This document shows positions 16,413 to 26,787 of a DNA stretch of 64,000 nt, in pieces. Origin of the DNA: an uncultured Bacteroidales bacterium (GTDB taxonomy: Bacteria > Bacteroidota > Bacteroidia > Bacteroidales > Bacteroidaceae); the NCBI GenBank assembly GCA_902789725.1, contig CADAPC010000003.1:1-64000 (forward strand), written 5' to 3'. Position 1 is the stretch's first letter. Every line of letters begins with the position of its first letter. The position numbers were made by a program, and so were the translations under genes. The notes under the pieces were generated by a model. That model made no database searches and had not been told where the DNA came from. It worked only from the letters and a program-made list of their open reading frames with translations.

Positions 16413-17954
16413 ATGGGAACTTCGGAAAGATTAATTAAGAACACATTTTTTTTGTACATGAAGATGGTTGTGACCATGTTTGTGGCTTTCCTCACTACAC
16501 GCATCGTTCTGAATGCGTTGGGGAAGTCAGACTTTGGTGTCTTCAATCTGGTGGGCGGAGCCATTGCCATGCTGGGATTCCTAAATGTGACCATGGCCTC
16601 GACCACACAGCGGTTCATGAACATTTCGGAAGGAGAGAACAATCCCGAAAAACAAAAGACCGTGTTCAACGTGGGGCTGGTGATACACTTCGGCCTGGCT
16701 CTTCTCATGGGCTTGGTTCTATTTGGATTGGGATTCTATTTCTTCAATGGCGGGCTAAACATTCCGCATGAGCGAGGCGAAGCAGCATTCATCGTGTATG
16801 CGTGCATGATTGTCTCAACCATGTTCACCATTATGTCTGTACCCTACGATGCCATGCTGAATGCGCATGAGAACATGAAGTATTATGCCATAGTGGGCAT
16901 CATAGAGTCATTGCTGCGTTTAGGTGTAGCCTTGCTGGTCAGCCGCACAAGCGGCGACCGTCTGATTGTGTACGGTATCTTCATGGCACTCATTCCGTTG
17001 TGCAGTTTGTCGTTCATGAGAATCTATTGCCACAAGCATTACGACGAGTGCGTCTTCCAGCCTCACCGTTATTGGAGCCGACCGATGCTTAGGGAAGAAT
17101 TGTCTTTTGCTTCGTGGAACCTGCTGACAGCAATGTCAATGGGTGGGACGATGTACGGAATGGGACTGGTGGCCAACCACTTCTGGGGTGTCATTGTGAA
17201 TGCAGCTCAGGGCATAGCCACACAAGTGGGCGGTGCAGTGATGCACTTTTCGGAGAGTGCCATGAAAGCCTTGAACCCAATCATCATCAAGAGCGAAGGA
17301 GCGGGCAACCGCCAGCGTCTGCTCTACACCACCATGCTGGGGTGCAGGGTGTCATTCACCATTTTTGCATTCTTCAGCATTCCCATCGTTGTGGAAATGC
17401 CGCTTATACTGCAACTATGGCTAAAGAATGTGCCCGAATGGACCATTGTTTTCTGCCGCCTACAACTGGCACTTTATTGCTGCTTGCAACTGGTCAACAG
17501 CATTGCCACCACCATCTATGCAGAAGGGCATATCCGCAATTACGCTATCGGCAAAAGCATCACCAACCTGCTGCCACTGGCCGTAGCTGCCCTACTCTTC
17601 TGGAAAGGATTTTCGCCTACTTACATCTATATTCTGGAAATCATCGGCTGGTTTATCTTTGGCGGTGCCATCATCCTCTACTATGCCCACCAGCAAGTAG
17701 GGTTCTCCATCCGGACTTATCTACGTAGTGTATTGGCTCCCATCGGTCGTCTGTTAGCAGTAGTTGTACCATCGCTCTATGCTTTGTACCATGTTATACA
17801 ACCTGTGATTGACGAAATATGGGGAAAACTTATCATCCTCATAGTCTATGCTGCGCTCTACATAGTATTGGCTTACTTCATCGTCATGACGAAGGACGAG
17901 AAGCAGACCCTCATGAAAGCATTCCGCAAGCATGTGCTGAAAAGTAAAAAATAA
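16413..17954 (+). CDS. Wzx-like polysaccharide flippase (MOP/MATE superfamily)
   Basis: The 513-residue protein is strongly hydrophobic, with about 12-14 predicted membrane helices. The N-terminal motif (NTFFLYMKMVVTMFVAF, then TRIVLNALG and GVFNLVGG) is typical of lipid-linked oligosaccharide flippases of the MOP superfamily. It would move undecaprenyl-linked repeat units across the inner membrane for assembly into surface polysaccharide. It lies between the glycerophosphotransferase and the convergent polymerase gene, from whose stop it is separated by 21 bases. The short polar C-terminus ends in a Lys-rich tail. Confidence 0.85.
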   Translation: MGTSERLIKNTFFLYMKMVVTMFVAFLTTRIVLNALGKSDFGVFNLVGGAIAMLGFLNVTMASTTQRFMNISEGENNPEKQKTVFNVGLVIHFGLALLMGLVLFGLGFYFFNGGLNIPHERGEAAFIVYACMIVSTMFTIMSVPYDAMLNAHENMKYYAIVGIIESLLRLGVALLVSRTSGDRLIVYGIFMALIPLCSLSFMRIYCHKHYDECVFQPHRYWSRPMLREELSFASWNLLTAMSMGGTMYGMGLVANHFWGVIVNAAQGIATQVGGAVMHFSESAMKALNPIIIKSEGAGNRQRLLYTTMLGCRVSFTIFAFFSIPIVVEMPLILQLWLKNVPEWTIVFCRLQLALYCCLQLVNSIATTIYAEGHIRNYAIGKSITNLLPLAVAALLFWKGFSPTYIYILEIIGWFIFGGAIILYYAHQQVGFSIRTYLRSVLAPIGRLLAVVVPSLYALYHVIQPVIDEIWGKLIILIVYAALYIVLAYFIVMTKDEKQTLMKAFRKHVLKSKK

Positions 17955-17975
17955 ACGCTCCTCCCACTCTCCCCC

Positions 17976-19331
17976 TTACTGCTCCCTTGAATTATTTTCG
18001 GTCTCTGTGTATTCTTTATCCTTTAGGGACGAAGGAAGAAGTGGCGTGAACATCAAGATGTAGAAAGGTATAAAGAAGAATGCTCGTAGGGGATTGCCGT
18101 GAGCAATGAAGGAGGCTATGTGGAAAAGAGCCATCACCACGATGCCTCGCTTGTAGGTGCTGGTAAAGGCCATGGACAGGAAAAACAGAACGAGAAAGAG
18201 GAAGGAAATGAGACCGTTGCGATAAAGATACACTCTGAATCCCGAATTGCCAAAGCCAAACTGTTCCATACTGTCGTTACCCATACCTGTGAGGAGATGG
18301 TCGGACTGGACAAAATCGTCAAAGGCAGCATCGAAATCTTGAGTCACACGGTTGTCACCCTCCAAATTACCCTCTTCGTTAAGCACCATTCGCTGGACAA
18401 TAAGTTCGTTGACCAGATTCTCACCTTCGTTATAGAACAAAGAGACAATCACCACGGTAGCAATAAAACCCACCAGTACCATCAGTTTGCGCATGATGGC
18501 TTTTCCTTTCATCCATGAGGAGCAGAAGAACATCATAACAAGGAAAACATAGCCAGCCAAAGAAAAGGAGATGACAAGAGCAGAAAAGATGACTATGTTG
18601 TACCACTTTTTCCAATGCCCCACCTGTGTCATGAGCAGAGCCACACAGGCTGATGCCATGTGAGAAGGTTCGAGAAAGACTGAATGGAAACGAGGAAATA
18701 TGAACAGGGAGAAACGTTCATCGAGCAGAAAGAAGAGGTAGTTTTCGTAAGAATAGAAGTCGGAAAAAGGAGGTTCGGCATAGCCATGAGGAAGGGGAAA
18801 ACCGAACAGATAGAGAAAGAAGAAAACAATGGAGGGCACCAATAAAATAGCCATCGACTTACAGAGCATGGTGCCCAACTTAGGCACTTCATCTTTGTCC
18901 AGCATGAAAATGAATATGAACACGATACCCTTAAAAAACTCTGCAATGTAGCCATTCATATTTCTGCCTGTCAAGATGCAGAGGAGCAGCGCATAAACAA
19001 AATAAGCAAAACTGGGCCACAAGTAGTCTTTGCGTGTGAAGAGCGGACGACTCAATGTGCGCGAGAGGAGGAGTGAAACCACAAGGGGAAGGAAGGCAAA
19101 AAACTGGTCGTAAGAGTAGATGCGCCAAAGGAACCAAGGAGCCAGCTGTCCGTAGAAAGTAATGAGGATGCCTAAATAGAAAAAACATAAAGCCACATCG
19201 CGTACGGAAAGGACCATCCAACGCGATGGGTCGAACTTGGGCACAAGGAACAATCGCTGAACTTTCCTTGCATCTATCTTGAATATATCCTCTATTTTGT
19301 TCACCTTCCTCTGGATATTTTTTCCTTTCAC
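17976..19331 (-). CDS. O-antigen polymerase / ligase-like membrane protein (Wzy type)
   Basis: The protein of about 451 residues has around ten hydrophobic segments and a large loop in its C-terminal half, the general layout of Wzy polymerases and WaaL-type ligases, whose sequences are poorly conserved. It would join repeat units or attach the finished chain. I use the GTG at 19331, which lies just after the stop of the upstream Wzz-like gene (stop ends at 19361); the next in-frame ATG is at 19217, just before the first membrane segment. The longer frame starting at 19538 would run inside the Wzz-like gene and is unlikely. Polymerase versus ligase cannot be decided. Confidence 0.7.
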   Translation of the reverse strand: MKGKNIQRKVNKIEDIFKIDARKVQRLFLVPKFDPSRWMVLSVRDVALCFFYLGILITFYGQLAPWFLWRIYSYDQFFAFLPLVVSLLLSRTLSRPLFTRKDYLWPSFAYFVYALLLCILTGRNMNGYIAEFFKGIVFIFIFMLDKDEVPKLGTMLCKSMAILLVPSIVFFFLYLFGFPLPHGYAEPPFSDFYSYENYLFFLLDERFSLFIFPRFHSVFLEPSHMASACVALLMTQVGHWKKWYNIVIFSALVISFSLAGYVFLVMMFFCSSWMKGKAIMRKLMVLVGFIATVVIVSLFYNEGENLVNELIVQRMVLNEEGNLEGDNRVTQDFDAAFDDFVQSDHLLTGMGNDSMEQFGFGNSGFRVYLYRNGLISFLFLVLFFLSMAFTSTYKRGIVVMALFHIASFIAHGNPLRAFFFIPFYILMFTPLLPSSLKDKEYTETENNSREQ

Positions 19332-19360
19332 GCTTGCTCTATTACGCAGAGTGTTCCATC

Positions 19361-20461
19361 CTATGACTTCACCTGCTTCGTTCCCAACATGTGATTGAGG
19401 ATGTCTTTCCGAAACACATAGATGATTGTGCCAATCGTGGCCAAAAAGAGCATACCTGCCACAAAAATCATGCGCTTGGGACCCGTAGGCTTGATTGGCA
19501 CAGTGGGACCTTGCAGCAATGAAAAGGCTGGAGTACACTCTTGTATTTTGGCTTTTGCAGCCACTAATTGAGTGTTCATCGTATTGTATGTGGTGGACTT
19601 CATACTGAGGTCATTCTCCAATTCATCACGCTTGGAGAGTTCGGTCTGCAAGATAGTGTTCAAGTGCGAGTCGCAATAAGCCGCATAGGCTTTCATAGAT
19701 GCTTCGTACTCAGCCTTGGCCTCGTTGGTCAGCTTTAGGTAATATTCGTAATCAACGCGTGCCTTATTAGTGCGGTAGCGTGTGATAAAATCTTGCAAAT
19801 GCACACGGGCTGAATCGGCTATGGAAGCACACACCAGAGGGTCTTGGTCGGTCACATTAATTGTAATAATGCCAGTCTTCTTATCAACCCCACAAACCAC
19901 ATTGTTGCGCACTATTTCAAAAATCATTTGTTGATGTTCACTCATAAGGAAAGTGGAGAAACCTTCATCGCCTCCCCCCTTTCCAACATACATGCTTTTA
20001 TCACCCTCTGTCAGCTTCCGAAGCTGCCGCTTTGTCCAATTGATGGGCACCATATAGAAAGTGCTCTTCTGATGGGATGCCAAGTAGTTGAAATAGTCAG
20101 TCTTCACCGTTCCATCAAGGGTTTCCACATTCACTTTGAGAAGGTTTGCTATAAATTCATTAGATGCCATCACCTCTGGGTAAATGTCTGGATAGAAAGC
20201 ATCAGATGTGGTGGTGTTACCCAGATTAAAGCCAAAGGAACTGGCAATGGAAGACAACGAACCCCCTTGTGCTTCTGACGATTCTGGAGCCACCGTCACG
20301 TCCGCCTGATAGGTGCGTGGAATGGGAAAAATGATGAAACATGATATGACAAACGTAACCCCCCAAACAATATAAAACAAATTCTTTTTCTTCCACAAAT
20401 GTTTGGCTACTTCCCTCAAATCTATAACCTCGCTATTTTCGTCCATATTTTCTCTATTCAT
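19361..20461 (-). CDS. Wzz-like polysaccharide chain-length determinant
   Basis: The 366-residue protein shows the polysaccharide co-polymerase layout: a short cytoplasmic N-terminus (DLREVAKHLWKKK), a membrane helix at about 28-48, a long periplasmic part with coiled-coil character (roughly 215-310), and a second membrane helix near 330-350 preceded by a Pro-rich segment (PTVPIKPTGPKR). Such proteins set chain length in Wzy-dependent assembly. There is no tyrosine-kinase domain, so it is of the Wzz rather than the Wzc type. It lies 6 bases downstream of the exporter gene and forms a minus-strand operon with it and the polymerase. Confidence 0.87.
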   Translation of the reverse strand: MNRENMDENSEVIDLREVAKHLWKKKNLFYIVWGVTFVISCFIIFPIPRTYQADVTVAPESSEAQGGSLSSIASSFGFNLGNTTTSDAFYPDIYPEVMASNEFIANLLKVNVETLDGTVKTDYFNYLASHQKSTFYMVPINWTKRQLRKLTEGDKSMYVGKGGGDEGFSTFLMSEHQQMIFEIVRNNVVCGVDKKTGIITINVTDQDPLVCASIADSARVHLQDFITRYRTNKARVDYEYYLKLTNEAKAEYEASMKAYAAYCDSHLNTILQTELSKRDELENDLSMKSTTYNTMNTQLVAAKAKIQECTPAFSLLQGPTVPIKPTGPKRMIFVAGMLFLATIGTIIYVFRKDILNHMLGTKQVKS

Positions 20462-20467
20462 TGTGCA

Positions 20468-23020
20468 TTATTTCAAAATGTTAGCAATAGTCACCATCAT
20501 GGTGGCAATAGAAGCAGCAGATGTACCCATAGCGGCATATTCTGCAGTGGTCATCTTATTCTTCTTGCTCTTCGATGGCACCACAATCGTACAACCAGGT
20601 TCTACGGCTTTTTTGCTCCGGTGGCTGAGCAGTTCCACCGCACCATTCATGTAAACAGCATAAACACGTGCTTTGCGAGCATTGTCGCCATAACCACCTG
20701 CACGCTTAATGTAGTAGTTGAGCGATTCACCTTTCTTATAGTTCAACGAAATAGGGTACATTACATCGCCACTCACTTTTACGATGGAAGAGTACTGTGG
20801 TACAATCAATTTGTCACCATCTCTCAACACGATATCCTCCTCGCATCCAGGGGTCATAATAGCCTTTTCCAAATCGATGGACACTGGGAAAGTGGTACCG
20901 ATATCGAGCTTCATCAACAGCAAAGAGTCGGCACGATTGAGGTCGAAGTTGCGGTTGTCGCTCTGCATAGATTCTTCATAGAGCGCAATTTGCGACGCTC
21001 TGAGTGAAGCCTCCTGCTGCTGACGCTCCTCGTCAGTCATTTTTCTTTCTAATCGAGCACCCTTGGCATAGCCCAACGAACTGAGTCCACCTGCAGCTGC
21101 CACCAAGTCGCTCAAGCGATAGTTCTTATTGGTCATTGCGTATGTACCACTAAAATTCACAGCACCTTCCACGGTCACATTCTGTTGTTCTGAATAGGAA
21201 GGGCTTTTTCGCACTGCTACTTGGTCGTAGGGTTGAAGCACAAAGCCTTGCTCACCACCCACCACAAATCCGTCTTTCAATGAAAAAGAGAAAGTTTCGG
21301 TCATGTTCTCATTATCCACCATGGCATGTGGGTCATTAATTCGACGGAATACGTCCACCTTCACCACAGAGGCAGCATCGGTTAAGCCTCCAGCCTGCAG
21401 CACAAGGTCTTCTATTGTTGTGTTCTCAGCAAATACATAAACACCAGGATAGTTCACTTCGCCGGTAATGGTTAGTGTCCGATCGCCCAACATTTCCAAC
21501 TTACTGGGAATGAAAAGCACATCGTTCTTTCTGAGGGGGATGTCGGCCACTGTTCCGTCCATAATGCCTTTGATGTCAACAGCCAACACTTCAAGAGTGA
21601 GGTCTTCCTTCTGCCGGTGCATGACAGCACGAGCCGTAAAGGCATCTTCGCGCAGTCCTTCGGCAGCCTTGACCAGTTCACGCACGGTATTGATGTTTCC
21701 ATCCATCTGGTACATGCCGCTATGGAACACGGCACCACGAACCTCTACCATGTTGGAATAGCGTGCCACCACACTATCCACAAACACAGAGTCACCATCG
21801 GTCATAGTGAAATTGCTCCAGTCAAATTCGCCAACCGTGTGGATGGAATATTCAGCACCATCCTTACGGGTGACACGAATGTTCTTTTTGTAGGCATCGC
21901 CCGTAAATCCACCAGTATAATCCAATAAGGTAGATAAGCTCTCGTTACGCTTCATCTCATAGAACATGGGGCGTTTCACCTTGCCTCGAATCTCCACCAA
22001 AGCATCGTAGGGACCCACCACCACTACATCATTGTCTTCCAACCGAACATCGCCACGGGAATTTCCATACAAAATGTAGTCATACACATCAATGGAAGCA
22101 ATCGTTCGGCCTTGACGATAAACCTTGATGTCGCGAAGGGTACCAATGTCACTGATACCCCCTGCAGCATACAACGCATTGAAGGCAGAAGAAAGGGAAC
22201 TCAGTGTGTAAGTGCCTGGCAAATTCACTTCGCCCAGCACCTGAACCTGAATGCTACGGGTGGTGCCCACAGAGAGGGATATATTGGAATTGGAATAGAA
22301 CTTTCCTAAATGTGAACGCAGATAGGATGTGGCTTCTGACACGCTCATACCACCAATCTTACAAGGGCCTATGCCCTCAATCACCACTACACCATCGGGG
22401 GAAATGGTCTGGATGAAGCTCTCTTGCGAAGCTCCCCAAACGTCAATCACCACCTCGTCGCCGGCTCCAAGCCGATAGTTGGTAGGAGTGGCCATCTGCT
22501 GATTAGGCTCGAAGGTGAGCATCTGATTGTTGAAGATATTACGACCAAACACCTCACTTTCGTCACTAAAATAGTTCTGATAGTAAATGAGAGAGTCAAT
22601 GTCCATAAACCCAATCTCATCGTTCAGAGCTTGCTCTCGTTCCTCGCGGGTGCCATAGTTACGATTTTGCACACGCATCTGCGACTGAATCATGTACTGA
22701 TTCCGCTTCTGGTTTTCTTCACCCTTCTCTTGCCTTTCCTGGCGCATACGACTCTGCGACTTCTGACTATTCTGACCCGTCAGGTCCGATGCGCCTAAGT
22801 TCTGCTGCTCGGCCTGATACTTCTTACGGATGCGACGCAACTGCTCGGTAGTGACGCCTCGACGCAACAGTTTGGTGACAATCTGCTGCTGAGTTGAACC
22901 TTTTGCTTGTTCTTGCTGTACATACTGGATTACCTGTTCATCGGTCATTGTCTGCGAAAAAGCAGGTAATGCTGCAATAAAGAAGCCAAGAATGACTGTT
23001 AATTTCTTCCAATAAATCAT
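20468..23020 (-). CDS. Wza-like polysaccharide export protein with multiple SLBB domains
   Basis: The 850-residue protein starts with a signal peptide (IYWKKLTVILGFFIAALPAFSQ). A charged Gln-rich region follows, then a polysaccharide export domain (TNYRLGAGDEVVIDVWGAS) and about five to six SLBB-type beta-grasp repeats, recognisable by recurring segments such as VLGEVNLPGTYTL, VRGAVFHSGMYQ, ITGEVNYPGVYVF, VEGAVNFSGTYAM and VSGDVMYPISLNY. A hydrophobic helix closes the C-terminus. It should form the periplasm-spanning or outer-membrane conduit for the polymer made by the neighbouring genes. It is longer than E. coli Wza because of the extra SLBB repeats, as is common in Bacteroidota. Confidence 0.9.
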   Translation of the reverse strand: MIYWKKLTVILGFFIAALPAFSQTMTDEQVIQYVQQEQAKGSTQQQIVTKLLRRGVTTEQLRRIRKKYQAEQQNLGASDLTGQNSQKSQSRMRQERQEKGEENQKRNQYMIQSQMRVQNRNYGTREEREQALNDEIGFMDIDSLIYYQNYFSDESEVFGRNIFNNQMLTFEPNQQMATPTNYRLGAGDEVVIDVWGASQESFIQTISPDGVVVIEGIGPCKIGGMSVSEATSYLRSHLGKFYSNSNISLSVGTTRSIQVQVLGEVNLPGTYTLSSLSSAFNALYAAGGISDIGTLRDIKVYRQGRTIASIDVYDYILYGNSRGDVRLEDNDVVVVGPYDALVEIRGKVKRPMFYEMKRNESLSTLLDYTGGFTGDAYKKNIRVTRKDGAEYSIHTVGEFDWSNFTMTDGDSVFVDSVVARYSNMVEVRGAVFHSGMYQMDGNINTVRELVKAAEGLREDAFTARAVMHRQKEDLTLEVLAVDIKGIMDGTVADIPLRKNDVLFIPSKLEMLGDRTLTITGEVNYPGVYVFAENTTIEDLVLQAGGLTDAASVVKVDVFRRINDPHAMVDNENMTETFSFSLKDGFVVGGEQGFVLQPYDQVAVRKSPSYSEQQNVTVEGAVNFSGTYAMTNKNYRLSDLVAAAGGLSSLGYAKGARLERKMTDEERQQQEASLRASQIALYEESMQSDNRNFDLNRADSLLLMKLDIGTTFPVSIDLEKAIMTPGCEEDIVLRDGDKLIVPQYSSIVKVSGDVMYPISLNYKKGESLNYYIKRAGGYGDNARKARVYAVYMNGAVELLSHRSKKAVEPGCTIVVPSKSKKNKMTTAEYAAMGTSAASIATMMVTIANILK

Positions 23021-23099
23021 CGTCTAAATTTGATTTATATACTAAATATCTAACAATACTCTTTTACATTTATTATGATAAAAATTCAGAAAAATCGGA

Positions 23100-23107
23100 C
23101 AAAGTTA
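23100..23107 (-). promoter_or_regulatory. -7 box (TAACTTTG, minus strand) for the export operon
   Basis: On the minus strand TAACTTTG matches TAnnTTTG, 80 bases upstream of the exporter start at 23020. The -33 element is not evident. It would drive the exporter, Wzz-like and polymerase genes together. Confidence 0.45.
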
Positions 23108-23249
23108 GCAAATATTTATGGATGAACGATGATAATACAAAGAATTTTTCTTAATTTCGCACCCGAAAAGTCTCAACAAGGTTCAAACCCATGCTTTTCC
23201 GATACGTTATTCATATATAATTATGCATATTTTACCAAGACAAATTTCC

Positions 23250-24635
23250 ATGAAGAAAACTGCACTCACCGCAGCTCTGCTCCTGTGCTCTTTAGGAGCA
23301 TCAGCACAAGGCATCACTCAAGAAATGCTCAATCAGTTTGCTAACAACCATCCATTGACAGGCAGCGAGAGAGCCATTAAAAATGCATTGGCAGCAGGTC
23401 CCGTATCAGCCCTGGCCGTCAACCAAGATAACCAGGTGGAACAGAACACCTACTTTTCCAACACAGTCCCATCCAAAGGCATAACTGACCAGAAATCTTC
23501 GGGCAGATGCTGGCTTTTCACAGGGCTGAACATGCTGCGTGCCAAAATGATGACAGACCACCACTTGCCTCAGGGAATGGAGTTCTCACAGAATTACCTC
23601 TTTTTCTACGACCAACTGGAAAAGGCAAATCTATTTCTCCAAGCCATCATCGACACAAGAAAAAAGCCGATGGAGGACCAAACTGTCATGTGGCTCTTCC
23701 AAAACCCACTTTCTGACGGAGGCACTTTCACCGGTGTGGCCGACCTCATTGCAAAGTACGGTATTGTGCCCAAGGGGGTGATGCCCGAAACCTACACATC
23801 GAACAACACAAGCCAGTTCACCACTTTTCTGAAGCGGAAACTGCGTGAAGATGCCCTTGCGCTGAGGGCTGACAATAAAGCCACCGACAAGGCATTGCAA
23901 GCGCAAAAAGAGAAAAACCTGTCGGAAATTTACCACATGCTCACACTGGGGCTGGGCAAACCCGTCAGCGAATTTACATGGGCGCCCAAAGACAGCGATG
24001 GCAAGACGGTCTATCCTCCCAAGAAATACACACCGCACTCTTTCTATGAAGCATTCATCAACCTTGATTTGCAGAACGACTACATCATGCTGATGAACGA
24101 CCCCACCCGAGAGTATTGGAAAACTTACGAAATACAGTATGACCGCCATACTTACGACGGACACAACTGGTTGTACCTCAATGTACCGATGGAGGACATT
24201 AAGCAGGCTGCCATCGCTTCCATCAAGGATAGCACGATGATGTATTTCTCTTGCGACGTTGGTAAATATCTCGATCGCACTCGTGGTATTGCTGACCTCA
24301 ACAATTTTGACTATGATGCCATCTTTGGCGTACGCTTTGGCATGAACAAGGCACAGCGCATCCAGTCTTTCGATTCGGGTTCCACCCATGCCATGACCCT
24401 CAAGGCTGTTGACCTGGACGAAAACGGAAAGCCTATCAAATGGGAAGTGGAAAATTCATGGGGAGCAAGCAGTGGGCATCAAGGACACATCATCATGACT
24501 GATGAATGGTTTGACAACTACATGTTCCGTCTGGTCATCAACAAGAAATATGCATCGGAAAAAATTCTGACAGCATACAAGCAGAAGCCTACTTTACTGC
24601 CATGTTGGGACCCTATGTTCAGTGCAGAAGAATAA
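23250..24635 (+). CDS. pepC: Secreted C1-family aminopeptidase (bleomycin hydrolase / PepC type)
   Basis: The 461-residue cysteine peptidase belongs to the bleomycin hydrolase/PepC group. The catalytic residues are visible: C87 in SGRCWLF, H380 in STHAMTLK and N402 in VENSWG. Starting at the ATG at 23250 gives a clean signal peptide (MKKTALTAALLLCSLGASAQ), so the protein is exported, unlike cytoplasmic PepC of lactic acid bacteria. An ATG 27 bases upstream would add a non-signal-like extension. It should trim peptides from the N-terminus in the periplasm. The peptidase T gene downstream on the same strand suggests a shared role in peptide use. Confidence 0.88.
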   Translation: MKKTALTAALLLCSLGASAQGITQEMLNQFANNHPLTGSERAIKNALAAGPVSALAVNQDNQVEQNTYFSNTVPSKGITDQKSSGRCWLFTGLNMLRAKMMTDHHLPQGMEFSQNYLFFYDQLEKANLFLQAIIDTRKKPMEDQTVMWLFQNPLSDGGTFTGVADLIAKYGIVPKGVMPETYTSNNTSQFTTFLKRKLREDALALRADNKATDKALQAQKEKNLSEIYHMLTLGLGKPVSEFTWAPKDSDGKTVYPPKKYTPHSFYEAFINLDLQNDYIMLMNDPTREYWKTYEIQYDRHTYDGHNWLYLNVPMEDIKQAAIASIKDSTMMYFSCDVGKYLDRTRGIADLNNFDYDAIFGVRFGMNKAQRIQSFDSGSTHAMTLKAVDLDENGKPIKWEVENSWGASSGHQGHIIMTDEWFDNYMFRLVINKKYASEKILTAYKQKPTLLPCWDPMFSAEE

Positions 24636-24693
24636 ACACATAAATCCATTGCCAATAAGTACTTTTCACCACGGATAGAAAAAATGATTTCGT

Positions 24694-25911
24694 ATGACAA
24701 TTACAGAAAGATTTCTAAAATATACCTCCTTTGACACACAGTCGTCGGAGAAAACGAACGTGACACCCTCTACTGAAAAACAACGGGTGTTTGCAAATTA
24801 CCTGAAAGAAGAACTGATTAGTGAAGGGTTGCAAGACGTTGAGCTGGACGAATTAGGCTATCTCTATGCCACCTTACCAGCCAACACCAATAAGCCTGTG
24901 CCCACCATCGGGTTCATTGCACACATGGACACCAGTCCTGATGCGTCGGGAGCGCATGTAAAACCACGCATTGTGGAGAACTATGACGGGACAGACATCA
25001 CCCTGGCGGAAGGTATCGTCACATCAGTAGAGAAATTTCCTGAACTGCTCAATCACAAGGGCGAAGACATCATTGTGACTGACGGAACCACCCTGCTGGG
25101 AGCAGACGATAAGGCAGGCATAGCAGAGATAGTACAAGCAATGGTGTATCTGCAAGAGCATCCGGAGATTCAGCATGGTAAGATTCGGATTGGTTTCAAT
25201 CCCGACGAGGAAATTGGTTTAGGAGCACATCACTTTGACGTTCAGAAATTTGGTTGTGAATTTGCTTACACTATGGACGGCAGTGAGGTGGGAGAAATTG
25301 AGTTTGAGAACTTCAATGCAGCATCTGCCCAAATAACCATCAAAGGATGCTCTGTCCACCCTGGATATGCTAAGAACAAGATGATCAATGCCGGACGCAT
25401 CGCCACAGAACTGGTGGGCATGTTGCCTGAAAATGAAACACCTGAAACCACAGAGGGTTACGAGGGTTTTTTCCATCTTACCGGCATCAGTGGCACTTGC
25501 GAGCAAGCTCAATTGGCATTCATCATTCGCGACCATGACCGAGAGTTTTTTGAGAGCCGAAAAATGGAAATGCTGGATGTGGTGGAAGCCATCAATGAAA
25601 AATACGGTGAGGAAGTGGCCACACTCGAACTGAAAGACCAATACTACAACATGCGTGAAAAACTGGAGGACAAAATGTACATCATCGACATTGCCAAGCA
25701 AGCCATGATAGCCGCAGGAATTGAGCCTAAAATCAAAGCCATCCGTGGAGGCACAGACGGAGCACAACTTTCCTTCATAGGCCTCCCCTGCCCCAATCTC
25801 TTTGCTGGCGGCCTCAATTTCCATGGGCTTCACGAGTTCTGTCCAGTTCAGAGCATGGAAAAAGCCATGATGACGGTGGTGAACATCTGCGCCATCACAG
25901 CTTCGTTATGA
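24694..25911 (+). CDS. pepT: Peptidase T (tripeptide aminopeptidase)
   Basis: The 405-residue M20 metallopeptidase removes the N-terminal residue from tripeptides in the cytoplasm. Zinc-site motifs are present: AHMDTSPD near residue 80, GADDKAG near 138, PDEEIG near 170, TMDGSE near 192 and the C-terminal NFHGLHEF. Length matches the family. It follows the secreted aminopeptidase by 58 bases, and the two could form a peptide-degradation pair. Its stop is only 21 bases from the convergent MtgA gene. Confidence 0.93.
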   Translation: MTITERFLKYTSFDTQSSEKTNVTPSTEKQRVFANYLKEELISEGLQDVELDELGYLYATLPANTNKPVPTIGFIAHMDTSPDASGAHVKPRIVENYDGTDITLAEGIVTSVEKFPELLNHKGEDIIVTDGTTLLGADDKAGIAEIVQAMVYLQEHPEIQHGKIRIGFNPDEEIGLGAHHFDVQKFGCEFAYTMDGSEVGEIEFENFNAASAQITIKGCSVHPGYAKNKMINAGRIATELVGMLPENETPETTEGYEGFFHLTGISGTCEQAQLAFIIRDHDREFFESRKMEMLDVVEAINEKYGEEVATLELKDQYYNMREKLEDKMYIIDIAKQAMIAAGIEPKIKAIRGGTDGAQLSFIGLPCPNLFAGGLNFHGLHEFCPVQSMEKAMMTVVNICAITASL

Positions 25912-25932
25912 GATTTTATCTTGTAGGATTCT

Positions 25933-26670
25933 TCATTCCCCTCCATCTTTTGTGTCTTCCTCCTTATGCATCGGGAAACTTCCCAACCATTTCATTTGGC
26001 GTAAGCACCATGACTGACGTCGATACATGTAATTGGAGGGAGAAGAGGAATTCATTTTGCGAGGATTAGGTAAGGAAATCGCTATCATGGCACACTGATT
26101 GCGCGTAAGTTTTTTGGCTTTACATCCAAAATGTTCTTGCGCCACAGCTTCTGCTCCATAAATGCCATCACCCATTTCGATGGTGTTCAGATACACTTCC
26201 ATGATTCGCTGCTTGCTCCACATGAATTCTATCAGAAGCGTAAAGTAAGCTTCAGTCCCTTTACGTATCCATGCCAACTTGCCAGATGAAGAAGTGGGAA
26301 ACAGGAAAACATTTTTTGCTGTTTGCTGACTAATGGTTGAACCACCACGAAAACGTTCCCCTTCTTCACGTTCCTTCATCACCTTTTGAATAGCCTCCCA
26401 ATCAAAACCGTTGTGAATGAGAAAGTTTTGGTCTTCACATGACATGACGGCCAAAGGTAGTTCGGGTGCAATACTGTCTAAAGGCACCCATTGGTGATGC
26501 CAGCGAATCTGCTTCCCTTGGTTCACTTGTTCCCATGTGCGGATGAACATGAGCGGAGAAACATAGACAGGAACATAACGGAACAACACAACAAGGAGGA
26601 TGCTCCCCGCCAATGTGACGATAAGCATCCACTTGATGAAGTTGCTTAATTTAGAAAAGAATTTTCCCAT
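25933..26670 (-). CDS. mtgA: Monofunctional biosynthetic peptidoglycan transglycosylase
   Basis: The 245-residue protein polymerises lipid II into glycan strands without cross-linking them. It has a single N-terminal membrane helix (about 15-33) and a GT51 domain with the catalytic Glu in CEDQNFLIHNGFDW, followed by GGSTISQQTAKN and RIMEVYLNTIEMGDGIYG. There is no transpeptidase domain, and the length fits MtgA. The C-terminus is polar and unstructured. It is transcribed toward peptidase T and away from the ompA-like gene's stop by about 120 bases. Confidence 0.92.
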   Translation of the reverse strand: MGKFFSKLSNFIKWMLIVTLAGSILLVVLFRYVPVYVSPLMFIRTWEQVNQGKQIRWHHQWVPLDSIAPELPLAVMSCEDQNFLIHNGFDWEAIQKVMKEREEGERFRGGSTISQQTAKNVFLFPTSSSGKLAWIRKGTEAYFTLLIEFMWSKQRIMEVYLNTIEMGDGIYGAEAVAQEHFGCKAKKLTRNQCAMIAISLPNPRKMNSSSPSNYMYRRQSWCLRQMKWLGSFPMHKEEDTKDGGE

Positions 26671-26787
26671 TAGGGTTGATAATCTATAACTAATAAGCGC
26701 GTGAATATTTGTATGACAAATACAGCAAAAATTGACGTGTTGATTGGCTATGCTGAATCCTATAGTTACCCTTAGGTTACCCTAAGA

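Noticed and set aside
19332-19538. Longer N-terminus for the Wzy-like protein
   Set aside because: It would overlap the Wzz-like gene out of frame by about 180 bases and adds a His/Cys-rich non-membrane segment unlike the family.
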